A stretch of 5,640 nucleotides of DNA from an uncultured Gaiellaceae bacterium (GTDB lineage: Bacteria; Actinomycetota; Thermoleophilia; Gaiellales; Gaiellaceae), in contig CATPAS010000198.1 in NCBI GenBank assembly GCA_955652075.1, positions 1-5,640 on the forward strand, written 5' to 3'. A program made the translations under genes and the position numbers. Under the pieces are notes generated by a model, which saw only the letters and a program-made list of their open reading frames with translations, had not been told where the DNA came from and made no database searches. Shown one piece after another: positions 1-5,103 of this stretch. Each line of letters opens with the position of its first letter. The stretch's first letter is position 1.

Positions 1-2
1 GC

Positions 3-124
3 CTCGATGAGCTGATGCACGTTCGTCGAGCTGCGGTCGAACGTGAGCGGCCAGCGATTCTGCTCATGGAAGGCGCCGGGCTCCGAAGCTCGGAGGTGCT
101 CAGTTGTCGTTGGGCTGACCTAGG
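3..124 (+). pseudogene. Tyrosine recombinase (phage-type integrase) fragment, cut by IS end
   Basis: The frame is open from the left window edge and reads ERPAILLMEGAGLRSSEVL followed by SCRWADL. This matches the start of the catalytic domain of tyrosine recombinases: a hydrophobic helix, then G-L-R-x-S-E carrying the first catalytic arginine, then the R-W-x-D-L strand. These enzymes cut and rejoin DNA at attachment sites, often in tRNA genes. Homology stops at the CTAG next to the left IS end. The reading frame then runs into IS sequence and ends at a stop at 225-227, so the later catalytic residues (H-x-x-R, H/W, Tyr) are missing. The frame does not resume recognisably to the right of the IS. 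The N-terminal part would lie outside the window. It is probably a dead remnant of an integrative element. The call rests on about 40 residues. Confidence 0.62.
119..124. repeat. Left copy of IS target site (CCTAGG)
   Basis: CCTAGG directly abuts the left IS end. The matching hexamer on the right, 1175-1180, is GCTAGG. IS481 of Bordetella is known to insert at NCTAGN and duplicate 6 bp. The CTAG core and the last base agree here, but the first base differs. Confidence 0.7.
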
Positions 125-146
125 TGTAGTTCCTGAGCACGTTGGT
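125..146 (+). repeat. IS left terminal inverted repeat
   Basis: This 22-bp end pairs with 1153-1174 in inverted orientation, with about 18 of 22 positions matching: the runs TGTAG, CC, GAGCA and GTTGGT. It is presumed to be the transposase binding and cleavage site. Confidence 0.8.
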
Positions 147-196
147 TCATCCGGGCCTCCCTGGAGGCTGAGCGCTGTCAAGGGCAGCTCGGCCCC

Positions 197-204
197 AAGG
201 AGGT
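197..204 (+). promoter_or_regulatory. Strong ribosome binding site of the transposase
   Basis: AAGGAGGT lies 6-7 nt upstream of the ATG at 211. It is a near-perfect Shine-Dalgarno sequence and fixes the transposase start codon. Confidence 0.85.
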
Positions 205-210
205 CACCGG

Positions 211-1179
211 ATGAGTTTGCACGCTAACGCGGCTCTCAGTTGGACTGGTAGGCGGCGGCTTTGTGGGCTCGTTGTTGATGAGGGTTGGACGGTTGTCGCG
301 GCGGCTGCGGCTTCGGGTGTGAGCGTGCGTTGCGCTCGGAAGTGGGTCGGGCGTTACAGGCTCGAGGGTCTGGCGGGTTTGCGTGATCGCTCTTCGGCGC
401 CGCGGCATGTGGCGAATCGCACCGAGCCGGACCGTGTTGAGGTGATCGCGAAGCTGCGGCGGCTTCGGTTTACAGCGGCCGAGATCGCGGAGACGCTGGG
501 GATGGCGCTCTCGACGGTCTCGGGGATTCTGACCAGGATCGGAATGGGCAAGCTCGGACGGCTCGGACTCGAGCAGCCAGTCCGCTACGAACGCCCGCGT
601 CCTGGTGAGCTCGTCCACATCGACGTCAAGAAGCTCGCCCGGATCAAGGGTGGCGCTGGCTGGCGCGTCCGTGGCGGCTCCCAGCACTACAACGCGACCT
701 TCACCGATCGCGCCGGCAGACGACGTAACACCGTCGGCTACGAGTACGTCCACGTCGCGGTCGACGACTACAGCCGGCTCGCCTACGCCGAAGTGCTCCC
801 CGACGAAGCCTCTCCGAGCGCAATCGGCTTCCTCCGCCGCGCCCTCGCCTTCTATCGCCGCCACGGCATCGAGGTCGAACGGATCCTTACCGACAACGGC
901 TCCGCCTACCGCTCGAGCATGCACGCAGTGGCCTGCCGCCAGCTCCGCATCCGCCACATCCGCACCCGGCCCTACCGCCCGCAAACAAACGGCAAAGCGG
1001 AGCGCTTCATCCGCACCCTGCTCAACGGCTGGGCCTACGGCGCCATCTACCGCTCAAGCCAAGAACGCACCAGAGCACTTGACGGCTGGCTCTGGCACTA
1101 CAACCATCAACGCCGACACTCAGCCCTCAGCCACCAACCCCCGATCACGAGGACCAACCTGCTCGGGTCCTACAGCTAG
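211..1179 (+). CDS. IS481-family transposase (DDE)
   Basis: This 322-residue protein is the usual length for IS481 transposases. It catalyses excision and insertion of the surrounding element. Residues about 25-110 form two helix-turn-helix-like regions for binding the IS ends. The first is around AAAASGVSVRCARKW and the second around FTAAEIAETLGMALSTVSG. Residues about 130-290 are the RNase H-like rve catalytic core. The acidic triad reads D138 (ELVHIDVKK), D228 (ILTDNGSAYR) and E264 (RPQTNGKAERF), giving DD35E spacing. The C-terminus has the WHYNHQRRHSAL motif typical of the family. The ATG is chosen because of the AAGGAGGT upstream. The last residues are encoded by the right inverted repeat. 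The stop TAG (1177-1179) falls outside the IS, within the flanking CTAG target sequence. It is the only gene in the window on the plus strand that looks intact. Confidence 0.95.
   Translation: MSLHANAALSWTGRRRLCGLVVDEGWTVVAAAAASGVSVRCARKWVGRYRLEGLAGLRDRSSAPRHVANRTEPDRVEVIAKLRRLRFTAAEIAETLGMALSTVSGILTRIGMGKLGRLGLEQPVRYERPRPGELVHIDVKKLARIKGGAGWRVRGGSQHYNATFTDRAGRRRNTVGYEYVHVAVDDYSRLAYAEVLPDEASPSAIGFLRRALAFYRRHGIEVERILTDNGSAYRSSMHAVACRQLRIRHIRTRPYRPQTNGKAERFIRTLLNGWAYGAIYRSSQERTRALDGWLWHYNHQRRHSALSHQPPITRTNLLGSYS
1153..1174 (-). repeat. IS right terminal inverted repeat
   Basis: This is the inverted partner of 125-146. It lies inside the transposase coding sequence and specifies the final residues of the protein. 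Confidence 0.8.
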
Positions 1180-1180
1180 G
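1175..1180. repeat. Right copy of IS target site (GCTAGG)
   Basis: GCTAGG abuts the right IS end and matches the left CCTAGG at five of six positions. Its palindromic CTAG core supplies the TAG stop of the transposase on the plus strand and the TAG stop of the 1176-1709 gene on the minus strand. Confidence 0.7.
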
Positions 1181-1709
1181 GCACGACGCGGAAAGTTCGC
1201 GACCCGAGGAGCGGCCCATACATTGAAGCGCTCCGCATCCCGAAGCCAGTCCAGACATACCACTCGTAGGTACCCGCTTTCAACGCGTAGCGCTTACTGA
1301 GGTACGTCCATCGTCTAGCGAGCGCGTACGCGGGACGGATCGGAAAAGCGCTCAGGATCTTCTGCGTTCCGCGGTAGAGCTGGAAGCTGTAATAGGTGGC
1401 CTGGTCCGCATTGAGCCAGGTGAACCTCAGCCGCCGTTTCGCGCTCAACCTGATCGCTGCATCGTCCTTGGGCGTGAGCAAGAAACCAGGCTTAGGAGTG
1501 ATCGTGACCGTTATCGTCACCGTGCTCGTTTGGACGACGGTCGTCGTCTGCGCAGTACTGAAAATGGTCGTTTCAGGGACCGTCGTCGGAGGCGCCTTGG
1601 TAGAAGCGGAGGCGTGGGATCCCGTGTTTGCCGCGAGCGCGCCTAGCAGGCCGAGTGCGACCAGTACGAGGATGAAAGGAAGGCTTCGCACGAGAACAGT
1701 TCGGATCAT
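1176..1709 (-). CDS. Secreted or membrane-anchored protein with Thr-rich linker and Fn3-like domain
   Basis: This 177-residue protein has no assigned enzymatic role. Residues 1-8 carry two arginines. Residues 9-27 are a hydrophobic segment (PFILVLVALGLLGALAA), either a signal peptide or a single membrane anchor. Residues 37-72 are rich in Thr, Val and Pro and look like an extended extracytoplasmic linker. Residues 76-176 form a beta-sandwich-like domain containing TFTW-like and ATYYSFQLYRG motifs and LKAGTYEWYVW, ending in RTFRVV. This is the pattern of Fn3/Ig-like repeats seen in many Thermoleophilia surface proteins. The domain appears complete and ends one residue before the stop, so the protein is probably full length although its stop lies in the IS target CTAG. 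The ATG is the only good start, and the ribosome binding site is weak. The tRNA fragment ends 12 nt upstream. A surface-adhesion or binding role is only a guess. Confidence 0.72.
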   Translation of the reverse strand: MIRTVLVRSLPFILVLVALGLLGALAANTGSHASASTKAPPTTVPETTIFSTAQTTTVVQTSTVTITVTITPKPGFLLTPKDDAAIRLSAKRRLRFTWLNADQATYYSFQLYRGTQKILSAFPIRPAYALARRWTYLSKRYALKAGTYEWYVWTGFGMRSASMYGPLLGSRTFRVVP

Positions 1710-1720
1710 CCCACGGAAGT

Positions 1721-1782
1721 ATGAGCGGCGCGGGTGAGATTTGAACCCACGGACCGCCTTGCGGCGGTCAGCGGTTTTCGAG
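1721..1782 (-). repeat. Direct repeat of the 3' half of tRNA-Ser (probable att site remnant)
   Basis: This stretch matches 2502-2563 in the same orientation at 58 of 62 positions, with mismatches at 1723, 1731, 1747 and 1780. It covers the anticodon loop, the 3' anticodon stem, the long variable arm, the T arm, the 3' acceptor strand and 5 nt beyond the gene. Homology ends just upstream of the anticodon on the 5' side. The 5' acceptor strand, the D arm and a pairing anticodon stem are absent, so it cannot be a working tRNA. A partial tRNA copy running from the anticodon loop to the 3' end, in direct repeat with an intact tRNA, is the classic att duplication left by tRNA-targeting integrases. 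A simple partial duplication of the gene would look similar. Confidence 0.8.
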
Positions 1783-1873
1783 TCGGCCGTGGACGGCTGC
1801 GAACGGACATTCCAAGGCCGGGCGGCGAGCCGAACGCCGCGGGACGTTGCAACGCGAACCCGGCCCGAGTTGT

Positions 1874-2320
1874 CTACGACGGCGGCGTCGGCGTCGGCGT
1901 CGGCGTTGGTGCCGCGCTAGGCGATTCCGTGAACTTGAGCCACCCCCCCACGGCGATGGCGATCGCAAGGACCAGTCCGATCCAGGCCGGCCAATGACGG
2001 GCCACGTCCGCCACGAGGAACTTGATGATCGTGAAGAGCGCCGTCGCACCGGCCAGTGCGACGGAGATCAGCGCGGCCGAGACAGGCAGCTGCAGCTGCT
2101 TCGTGATCCCGGCGAGCTGTAGACCCTCCCACGCGAGCAGCGCGATGACGAGCAATCCCGCCAGGATGCCGATCCCGTGCCACATGTTCGCTGACGCCGT
2201 GAAGTTGATAGCGCCGGCGCCCACGGAAACCTGCTGCCACGGGAGGAATGAGTCGATGAACAAGAGCAGGCCCGCAACGAGCAGAACCTTCGTCCCCCTA
2301 TTGAGCGCAGTGAAGTTCAT
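1874..2320 (-). CDS. Uncharacterised four-helix membrane protein with Pro-Thr tail
   Basis: I do not recognise this 148-residue protein as a named family. Four hydrophobic segments are visible at about residues 10-27, 48-67, 79-101 and 111-130. A polar loop with the sequence FLPWQQVSVGAG follows the first helix. The C-terminus is a low-complexity tail of repeated Pro-Thr encoded by a hexanucleotide repeat. Integral membrane location is clear, but function is not. An in-frame TTG at 2326 would add two residues. The ATG at 2320 is preferred because AAGGG sits 7 nt upstream of it, while from the TTG the spacing would be too short. The gene lies alone between the intact tRNA-Ser and its partial copy, so it may be cargo of a former integrated segment. 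Confidence 0.72.
   Translation of the reverse strand: MNFTALNRGTKVLLVAGLLLFIDSFLPWQQVSVGAGAINFTASANMWHGIGILAGLLVIALLAWEGLQLAGITKQLQLPVSAALISVALAGATALFTIIKFLVADVARHWPAWIGLVLAIAIAVGGWLKFTESPSAAPTPTPTPTPPS
1884..1907. repeat. Short hexanucleotide tandem repeat (GGCGTC, about 4 copies)
   Basis: Three exact GGCGTC units are followed by GGCGTT. On the minus strand they encode the Pro-Thr repeat at the C-terminus of the four-helix protein. Changes in copy number would keep the reading frame. Confidence 0.8.
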
Positions 2321-2356
2321 ATCCAATCCCTTCGTCGTCGATCATCTCGCGAATCA

Positions 2357-2376
2357 CGGGCGGAGCGTACCGCCCG
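2357..2376. other. Short perfect hairpin between tRNA-Ser and the membrane protein gene
   Basis: CGGGCGG and CCGCCCG form a 7-bp GC stem around a 6-nt loop. No T tract follows on either strand, so an intrinsic terminator is not supported. It could act in the leader of the downstream gene or be chance in GC-rich DNA. The rest of 2321-2506 shows no gene and no promoter I can defend. Confidence 0.3.
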
Positions 2377-2506
2377 AAGGGGACAGAGGCCGGGGCAGGT
2401 GGGGAAATACCGCCGGGCGACCCCCGCCACGCCAGAGCCAGCGCCAGCGAACCCGGTCCGGATGGCTCTCGGGTCGGGGCCGGCGGCGAGCGGCTCAGTG
2501 GATCAG

Positions 2507-2595
2507 CGGCGGGGGTGAGATTTGAACTCACGGACCGCCTTGCGGCGGTCAGCGGTTTTCAAGACCGCCCCGTTAGACCGCTCCGGCACCCCGCC
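2507..2595 (-). tRNA. tRNA-Ser (anticodon UGA)
   Basis: This is a complete class II tRNA of 89 nt without an encoded CCA. The acceptor stem GGCGGGG/CCCCGCC pairs perfectly over 7 bp. T8 G9 are followed by a D arm with a CCG/CGG stem around GAGCGGTCTAA. The anticodon arm is GCGGT, loop CTTGAAA, ACCGC, with anticodon TGA at plus-strand 2559-2561. The long variable arm ACCGCC-GCAA-GGCGGT is characteristic of serine tRNAs. The T arm is GTGAG, TTCAAAT, CTCAC. The discriminator base is G, as expected for tRNA-Ser. It decodes UCA and, by wobble, other UCN codons. It lies 38 nt downstream of serS on the same strand, with no terminator visible between them. Its 3' half is duplicated at 1721-1782. Confidence 0.96.
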
Positions 2596-2633
2596 GTTCG
2601 CACACCGTAGCGCCGCGCTCGGCGGCCTCAGGC

Positions 2634-3875
2634 TCAGGCCCGGGTGCGCTCGGCGCCGAGCTTCTGCGGCGCCCCGAACTCGTGCAGCGAGGCCGGGATC
2701 GAGACCGAGCCGTCGTCTTCCTGGAAGTTCTCCATGATCGCGAGCATCGCGCGCCCGGTCACCGCTGTGCCGTTCAGGGTGTGCACCGGCTCCAGCTGCT
2801 TGTCGTCGCGCCGATGGCGGATCTCGAGGCGGCGCGCCTGGTAGTCCGTCGTGTTCGAAGTCGACGTGATCTCGCGGTAGCGCTCCTGCGCGGGGAACCA
2901 GGCCTCGATGTCGTACTTCTTCGCGGCCGATGCGCCCAGGTCGCCGGCGGCGATGTTGACGACGCGGTAGGGCAGCTCGAGCTCCTGCACGAGCTCCTCC
3001 TCGATGTCGAGGAGCCGGTCGTGCTCCTCACGCGACCACTCCGGCCGCGTGAACACGAACATCTCGACCTTGTCGAACTGGTGGACGCGGAACATCCCCC
3101 GCGTGTCTTTCCCCGCGGCGCCGGCTTCGCGGCGGAAGCACGTGGAATAACCGGCGTAGCGGAGCGGCAGGTCGCCGTCGTCCAAGATCTCCGCGCCGTG
3201 CATTGCGGCCAGCGGGACCTCGGACGTTCCGACGAGGTAGAGCTCGTCGCGTTCGACTGCATAGATGTTCACCTCGTCGGTCGGGAAGAACCCGGTCCCG
3301 TACATCGCTTCCTCACGGACGAGCACCGGCGGGAGGACGGGTGTGAACCCGCGGCTCACGAGCCGGTCGAGAGCGAAGCGGTAGAGCGCGAGCTCCAGCA
3401 GCGCGACATCGCCGCTGCGAAACGCGAAGCGCGAGCCCGAGACTTTCGCAGCACGCTCGAGGTCGATGCCCCCGGCGGCGAGCTCGAGGTGGTCGTTGAC
3501 GGGAAAGGCGAACGACGGCGGCTCGCCCCAGCGTCGGATCTCGACCGCCTCATCTTCAGTGAAGCCATCCGGTGTCGCCTCGTCGGGCGGGTTCGGGACC
3601 CGGTCGAGAAGCTCCTTGCGTCGGTCTTCGGCAGCTGCCAACTGCTGCTCGAGCGTCTGCAGTTCCTCTTTGACCCGCTCCAGCTCCTCGAGCTGCTCTG
3701 GTGTGGGCTTGCCCTTGATCTTTCGCGCCGCGCGGAGCTCTTCGACACGTGGCTGGATCTCCCTGACGGCGCGATCGGCCTCGAGCAGCTCGTCGAAGAC
3801 CTCGGCTGCTCCCTTCCGCGCGAGCGCGGCGCGAAAGGCGTCCGGATCGTTGCGGGCAGCACGGAGATCGATCAT
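2634..3875 (-). CDS. serS: Seryl-tRNA synthetase
   Basis: This 413-residue protein has the normal length for bacterial SerRS. It charges tRNA-Ser (and tRNA-Sec where present) with serine using ATP in the cytoplasm. Residues about 26-97 are the antiparallel coiled-coil arm that grips the long variable arm of tRNA-Ser, ending at VPNPPDEATPDG. The class II catalytic domain follows. The motif 1 region is around residues 170-184 (RGFTPVLPPVLV). The serine-binding loop is GTSE (216-219). Motif 2 is FRREAGAAGKDTRG leading into FRVHQFDKVE (247-271). Motif 3 is LNGTAVTGRAMLAIMEN with R375. The start ATG at 3875 gives the standard N-terminus MIDLRAARNDPDAF. A longer open frame to 4175 overlaps the HAD gene and is not protein-like. 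The ATG overlaps the HAD stop as ATGA with no Shine-Dalgarno sequence, so translation is probably coupled. tRNA-Ser(UGA) follows directly. Confidence 0.97.
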   Translation of the reverse strand: MIDLRAARNDPDAFRAALARKGAAEVFDELLEADRAVREIQPRVEELRAARKIKGKPTPEQLEELERVKEELQTLEQQLAAAEDRRKELLDRVPNPPDEATPDGFTEDEAVEIRRWGEPPSFAFPVNDHLELAAGGIDLERAAKVSGSRFAFRSGDVALLELALYRFALDRLVSRGFTPVLPPVLVREEAMYGTGFFPTDEVNIYAVERDELYLVGTSEVPLAAMHGAEILDDGDLPLRYAGYSTCFRREAGAAGKDTRGMFRVHQFDKVEMFVFTRPEWSREEHDRLLDIEEELVQELELPYRVVNIAAGDLGASAAKKYDIEAWFPAQERYREITSTSNTTDYQARRLEIRHRRDDKQLEPVHTLNGTAVTGRAMLAIMENFQEDDGSVSIPASLHEFGAPQKLGAERTRA

Positions 3876-4660
3876 CTGCGGGAGTGTAGGTACGCCTCGA
3901 GCACTTGAGCCACACCCTCCTCGTAGACGGAGGGACAGACGAAGTCGGCCACCGCCTTCACGAGATCGTGGGCATTCTCGACCGCCACGCCGTAGCCGGC
4001 CCAGTCCACGAGCTCGATGTCGTTCTCCCCGTCGCCGAACGCGACCGTGCGGTCGCGGGCGAAGCCGAGATGCTCGGCGAGGAACTCGAGGCCGGCGGCC
4101 TTGGTCACGTCCGGGGACGCGAACTCGAGGAAGTGCGGCAGCGACTTCGAGATGTAGAGGCGGGTGCCGAACCACGCGCGCAAACGCTGCTTCAGCTCAT
4201 CGAGCGCGTCGGGGTCGCCGATCACCACCAGCTTCGTCGGCGGCCTGTCGAGCCACTCGAGCAGATCGCCGACAGGGTGCAGCTCGAGATCCTGGAAATC
4301 CGCGTAACGCCGCGCCTCGGGCGTGACCTCGGCGACGTACAGCTCGTCGTCGACGTAGCAGTTCAGCCCGAAGCCCGCCGCGTTCAACGCTGCGATCGTC
4401 TCGCGTGCAAGCTCCAGCGGGATCGGCACGTGACGGAGCCAGCGGCCGCTGACGGGCTCGGCGACGACAGCGCCCTGATAACACACGACAGGATCCTCGA
4501 TGCCTGCCTCCGGGGCGTAACGCCGGACGGACTGGAACATGCGCCCGGTCACCAGAATCACGTGGATGCCCGCCGCGGACGTTGCGGCAAGCGCCGCCCG
4601 CGTGCGCGGGCGCAACACGGTGTCCTCACCGATCAGCGTGCGGTCGAGGTCGCACGCCAC
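3872..4660 (-). CDS. Cof-type HAD-IIB hydrolase (probable sugar or nucleotide phosphatase)
   Basis: This 262-residue protein is a phosphatase of the haloacid dehalogenase superfamily, Cof/YbiV-like class IIB. It hydrolyses phosphoesters through an aspartyl-phosphate intermediate. Motif I is CDLDRTL with nucleophile D4 and acid/base D6. Motif II is LVTGRM with T38. Residues about 80-180 form the inserted cap. Motif III is K187 (DVTKAAGLEFL) and motif IV is FGDGENDIEL with D210 and D214 for magnesium. The C-terminus has the usual FVCPSVYEEGVAQVLEAYL pattern. Substrate cannot be told from sequence. The start is uncertain. The GTG at 4660 has AAGG 8 nt upstream but leaves only three residues before the nucleophile, cutting into the first beta strand. 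In-frame upstream codons read FPRKVDAV, which looks like that missing strand, and a CTG at 4699 overlaps the cytochrome stop. It overlaps serS by 4 nt. Confidence 0.92.
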   Translation of the reverse strand: MACDLDRTLIGEDTVLRPRTRAALAATSAAGIHVILVTGRMFQSVRRYAPEAGIEDPVVCYQGAVVAEPVSGRWLRHVPIPLELARETIAALNAAGFGLNCYVDDELYVAEVTPEARRYADFQDLELHPVGDLLEWLDRPPTKLVVIGDPDALDELKQRLRAWFGTRLYISKSLPHFLEFASPDVTKAAGLEFLAEHLGFARDRTVAFGDGENDIELVDWAGYGVAVENAHDLVKAVADFVCPSVYEEGVAQVLEAYLHSRR

Positions 4661-4695
4661 GGCGTCGACCTTGCGCGGGAAATCCTGCGGGAGCT

Positions 4696-5103
4696 TCAGC
4701 CCTGCGGCTTCGTCAGGAAGTCGACGAGGGCCTTGATGTCGTTAGGCGGCAGGCTCTTGTAGGTCTTCGGCATGACGTCCCTCGGGTAGCCCTTCTGGAT
4801 GTACTTGTTCGGACTCACGATCGAATCGTGGACGAACTGCGCGAGGGGCTGGTGAGCCTGCTTTGCGTACGCGGGCAGCTTGTCCAGGTCCGGCCCGATC
4901 GTCCCAATCGCGTCGGGGCCGGCCGGCTTGAACGTGTGACAGGCGCCGCAGCCCTGGGTGATGAAGATCGCCTTGCCGGGAGCCTCGGCTTTCACCGTTC
5001 CGATGACCGTCACCGGCAGTGGCCGCGCGATGCCCTGGCCACCGCAGCCCGCGAGCCCGAGCACGGCCAGGACAGAAGCGGCGGTCAAGGCTCCGCGGCG
5101 CAT
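4696..5103 (-). CDS. Lipoprotein c-type cytochrome (class I, single haem)
   Basis: Taken from the ATG at 5103 this is a 135-residue protein. Residues 2-16 are a signal peptide with two arginines and a hydrophobic core. The lipobox is L17-A-G-C20, so the mature protein should be lipid-anchored on the outer face of the cytoplasmic membrane. Haem is attached at C52-G-A-C-H56. GPDLDKL (70-76) follows. M111 in DVMPKTYKSLP is the likely sixth ligand. The C-terminal helix IKALVDFLTKPQG is typical of small cytochrome c domains. It should carry single electrons in the respiratory chain, but partners are not visible here. It sits 35 nt upstream of the annotated HAD start. No Shine-Dalgarno sequence is close to the ATG. 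The reading frame is open without a stop into the upstream membrane protein, so a fused product cannot be excluded. Confidence 0.88.
   Translation of the reverse strand: MRRGALTAASVLAVLGLAGCGGQGIARPLPVTVIGTVKAEAPGKAIFITQGCGACHTFKPAGPDAIGTIGPDLDKLPAYAKQAHQPLAQFVHDSIVSPNKYIQKGYPRDVMPKTYKSLPPNDIKALVDFLTKPQG

Larger units (their letters stand above)
125..1174 (+). mobile_element. IS481-family insertion sequence, complete, 1,050 bp
   Basis: The element has imperfect terminal inverted repeats. The left end begins TGTAGTTCCTGAGCACGTTG (125 onward). The reverse complement of the right end begins TGTAGGACCCGAGCAGGTTG (1174 inward). About 18 of the first 22 positions match. TG...CA termini, a single DDE transposase gene filling almost the whole element, and a CTAG-centred target are all typical of IS481. 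The right inverted repeat lies inside the 3' end of the transposase reading frame. A short interrupted palindrome (GCCTCC-CT-GGAGGC, 155-168) lies between the left end and the gene and could be a protein-binding site. The element looks intact and potentially active. Confidence 0.88.

Noticed and set aside
178..984. Long minus-strand open frame under the transposase
   Set aside because: It is antisense to the transposase, has no domain-like pattern and no ribosome binding site. It is a GC-driven shadow frame.
605..1300. Plus-strand Ser/Thr/Ala-rich open frame overlapping the transposase
   Set aside because: It is an out-of-frame shadow of the DDE core with low-complexity composition, and it runs across the IS end.
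1721..1800. A second functional tRNA-Ser with anticodon CGA
   Set aside because: The loop CTCGAAA and the T arm are there, but the 5' anticodon stem does not pair. There is no D arm, and no 5' strand pairs with the CCGCGCC acceptor end.
1884..1907. CRISPR-like or regulatory tandem repeat
   Set aside because: The units are only 6 bp, contiguous and without spacers. They are explained by Pro-Thr codons at the end of a gene.
2357..2376. Intrinsic terminator after the tRNA
   Set aside because: The stem is good but no T run follows on either strand, and it lies about 130 nt past the tRNA.
2682..3908. Long plus-strand open frame of 408 codons
   Set aside because: It is antisense to serS and made of Arg/Val/Leu/Glu-rich sequence typical of reverse-strand shadows in high-GC genes.
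3876..4175. N-terminal extension of serS to give a 513-residue protein
   Set aside because: The added part overlaps the HAD gene in another frame and is an Arg/Gly-rich low-complexity read. The ATG at 3875 gives the standard SerRS N-terminus.
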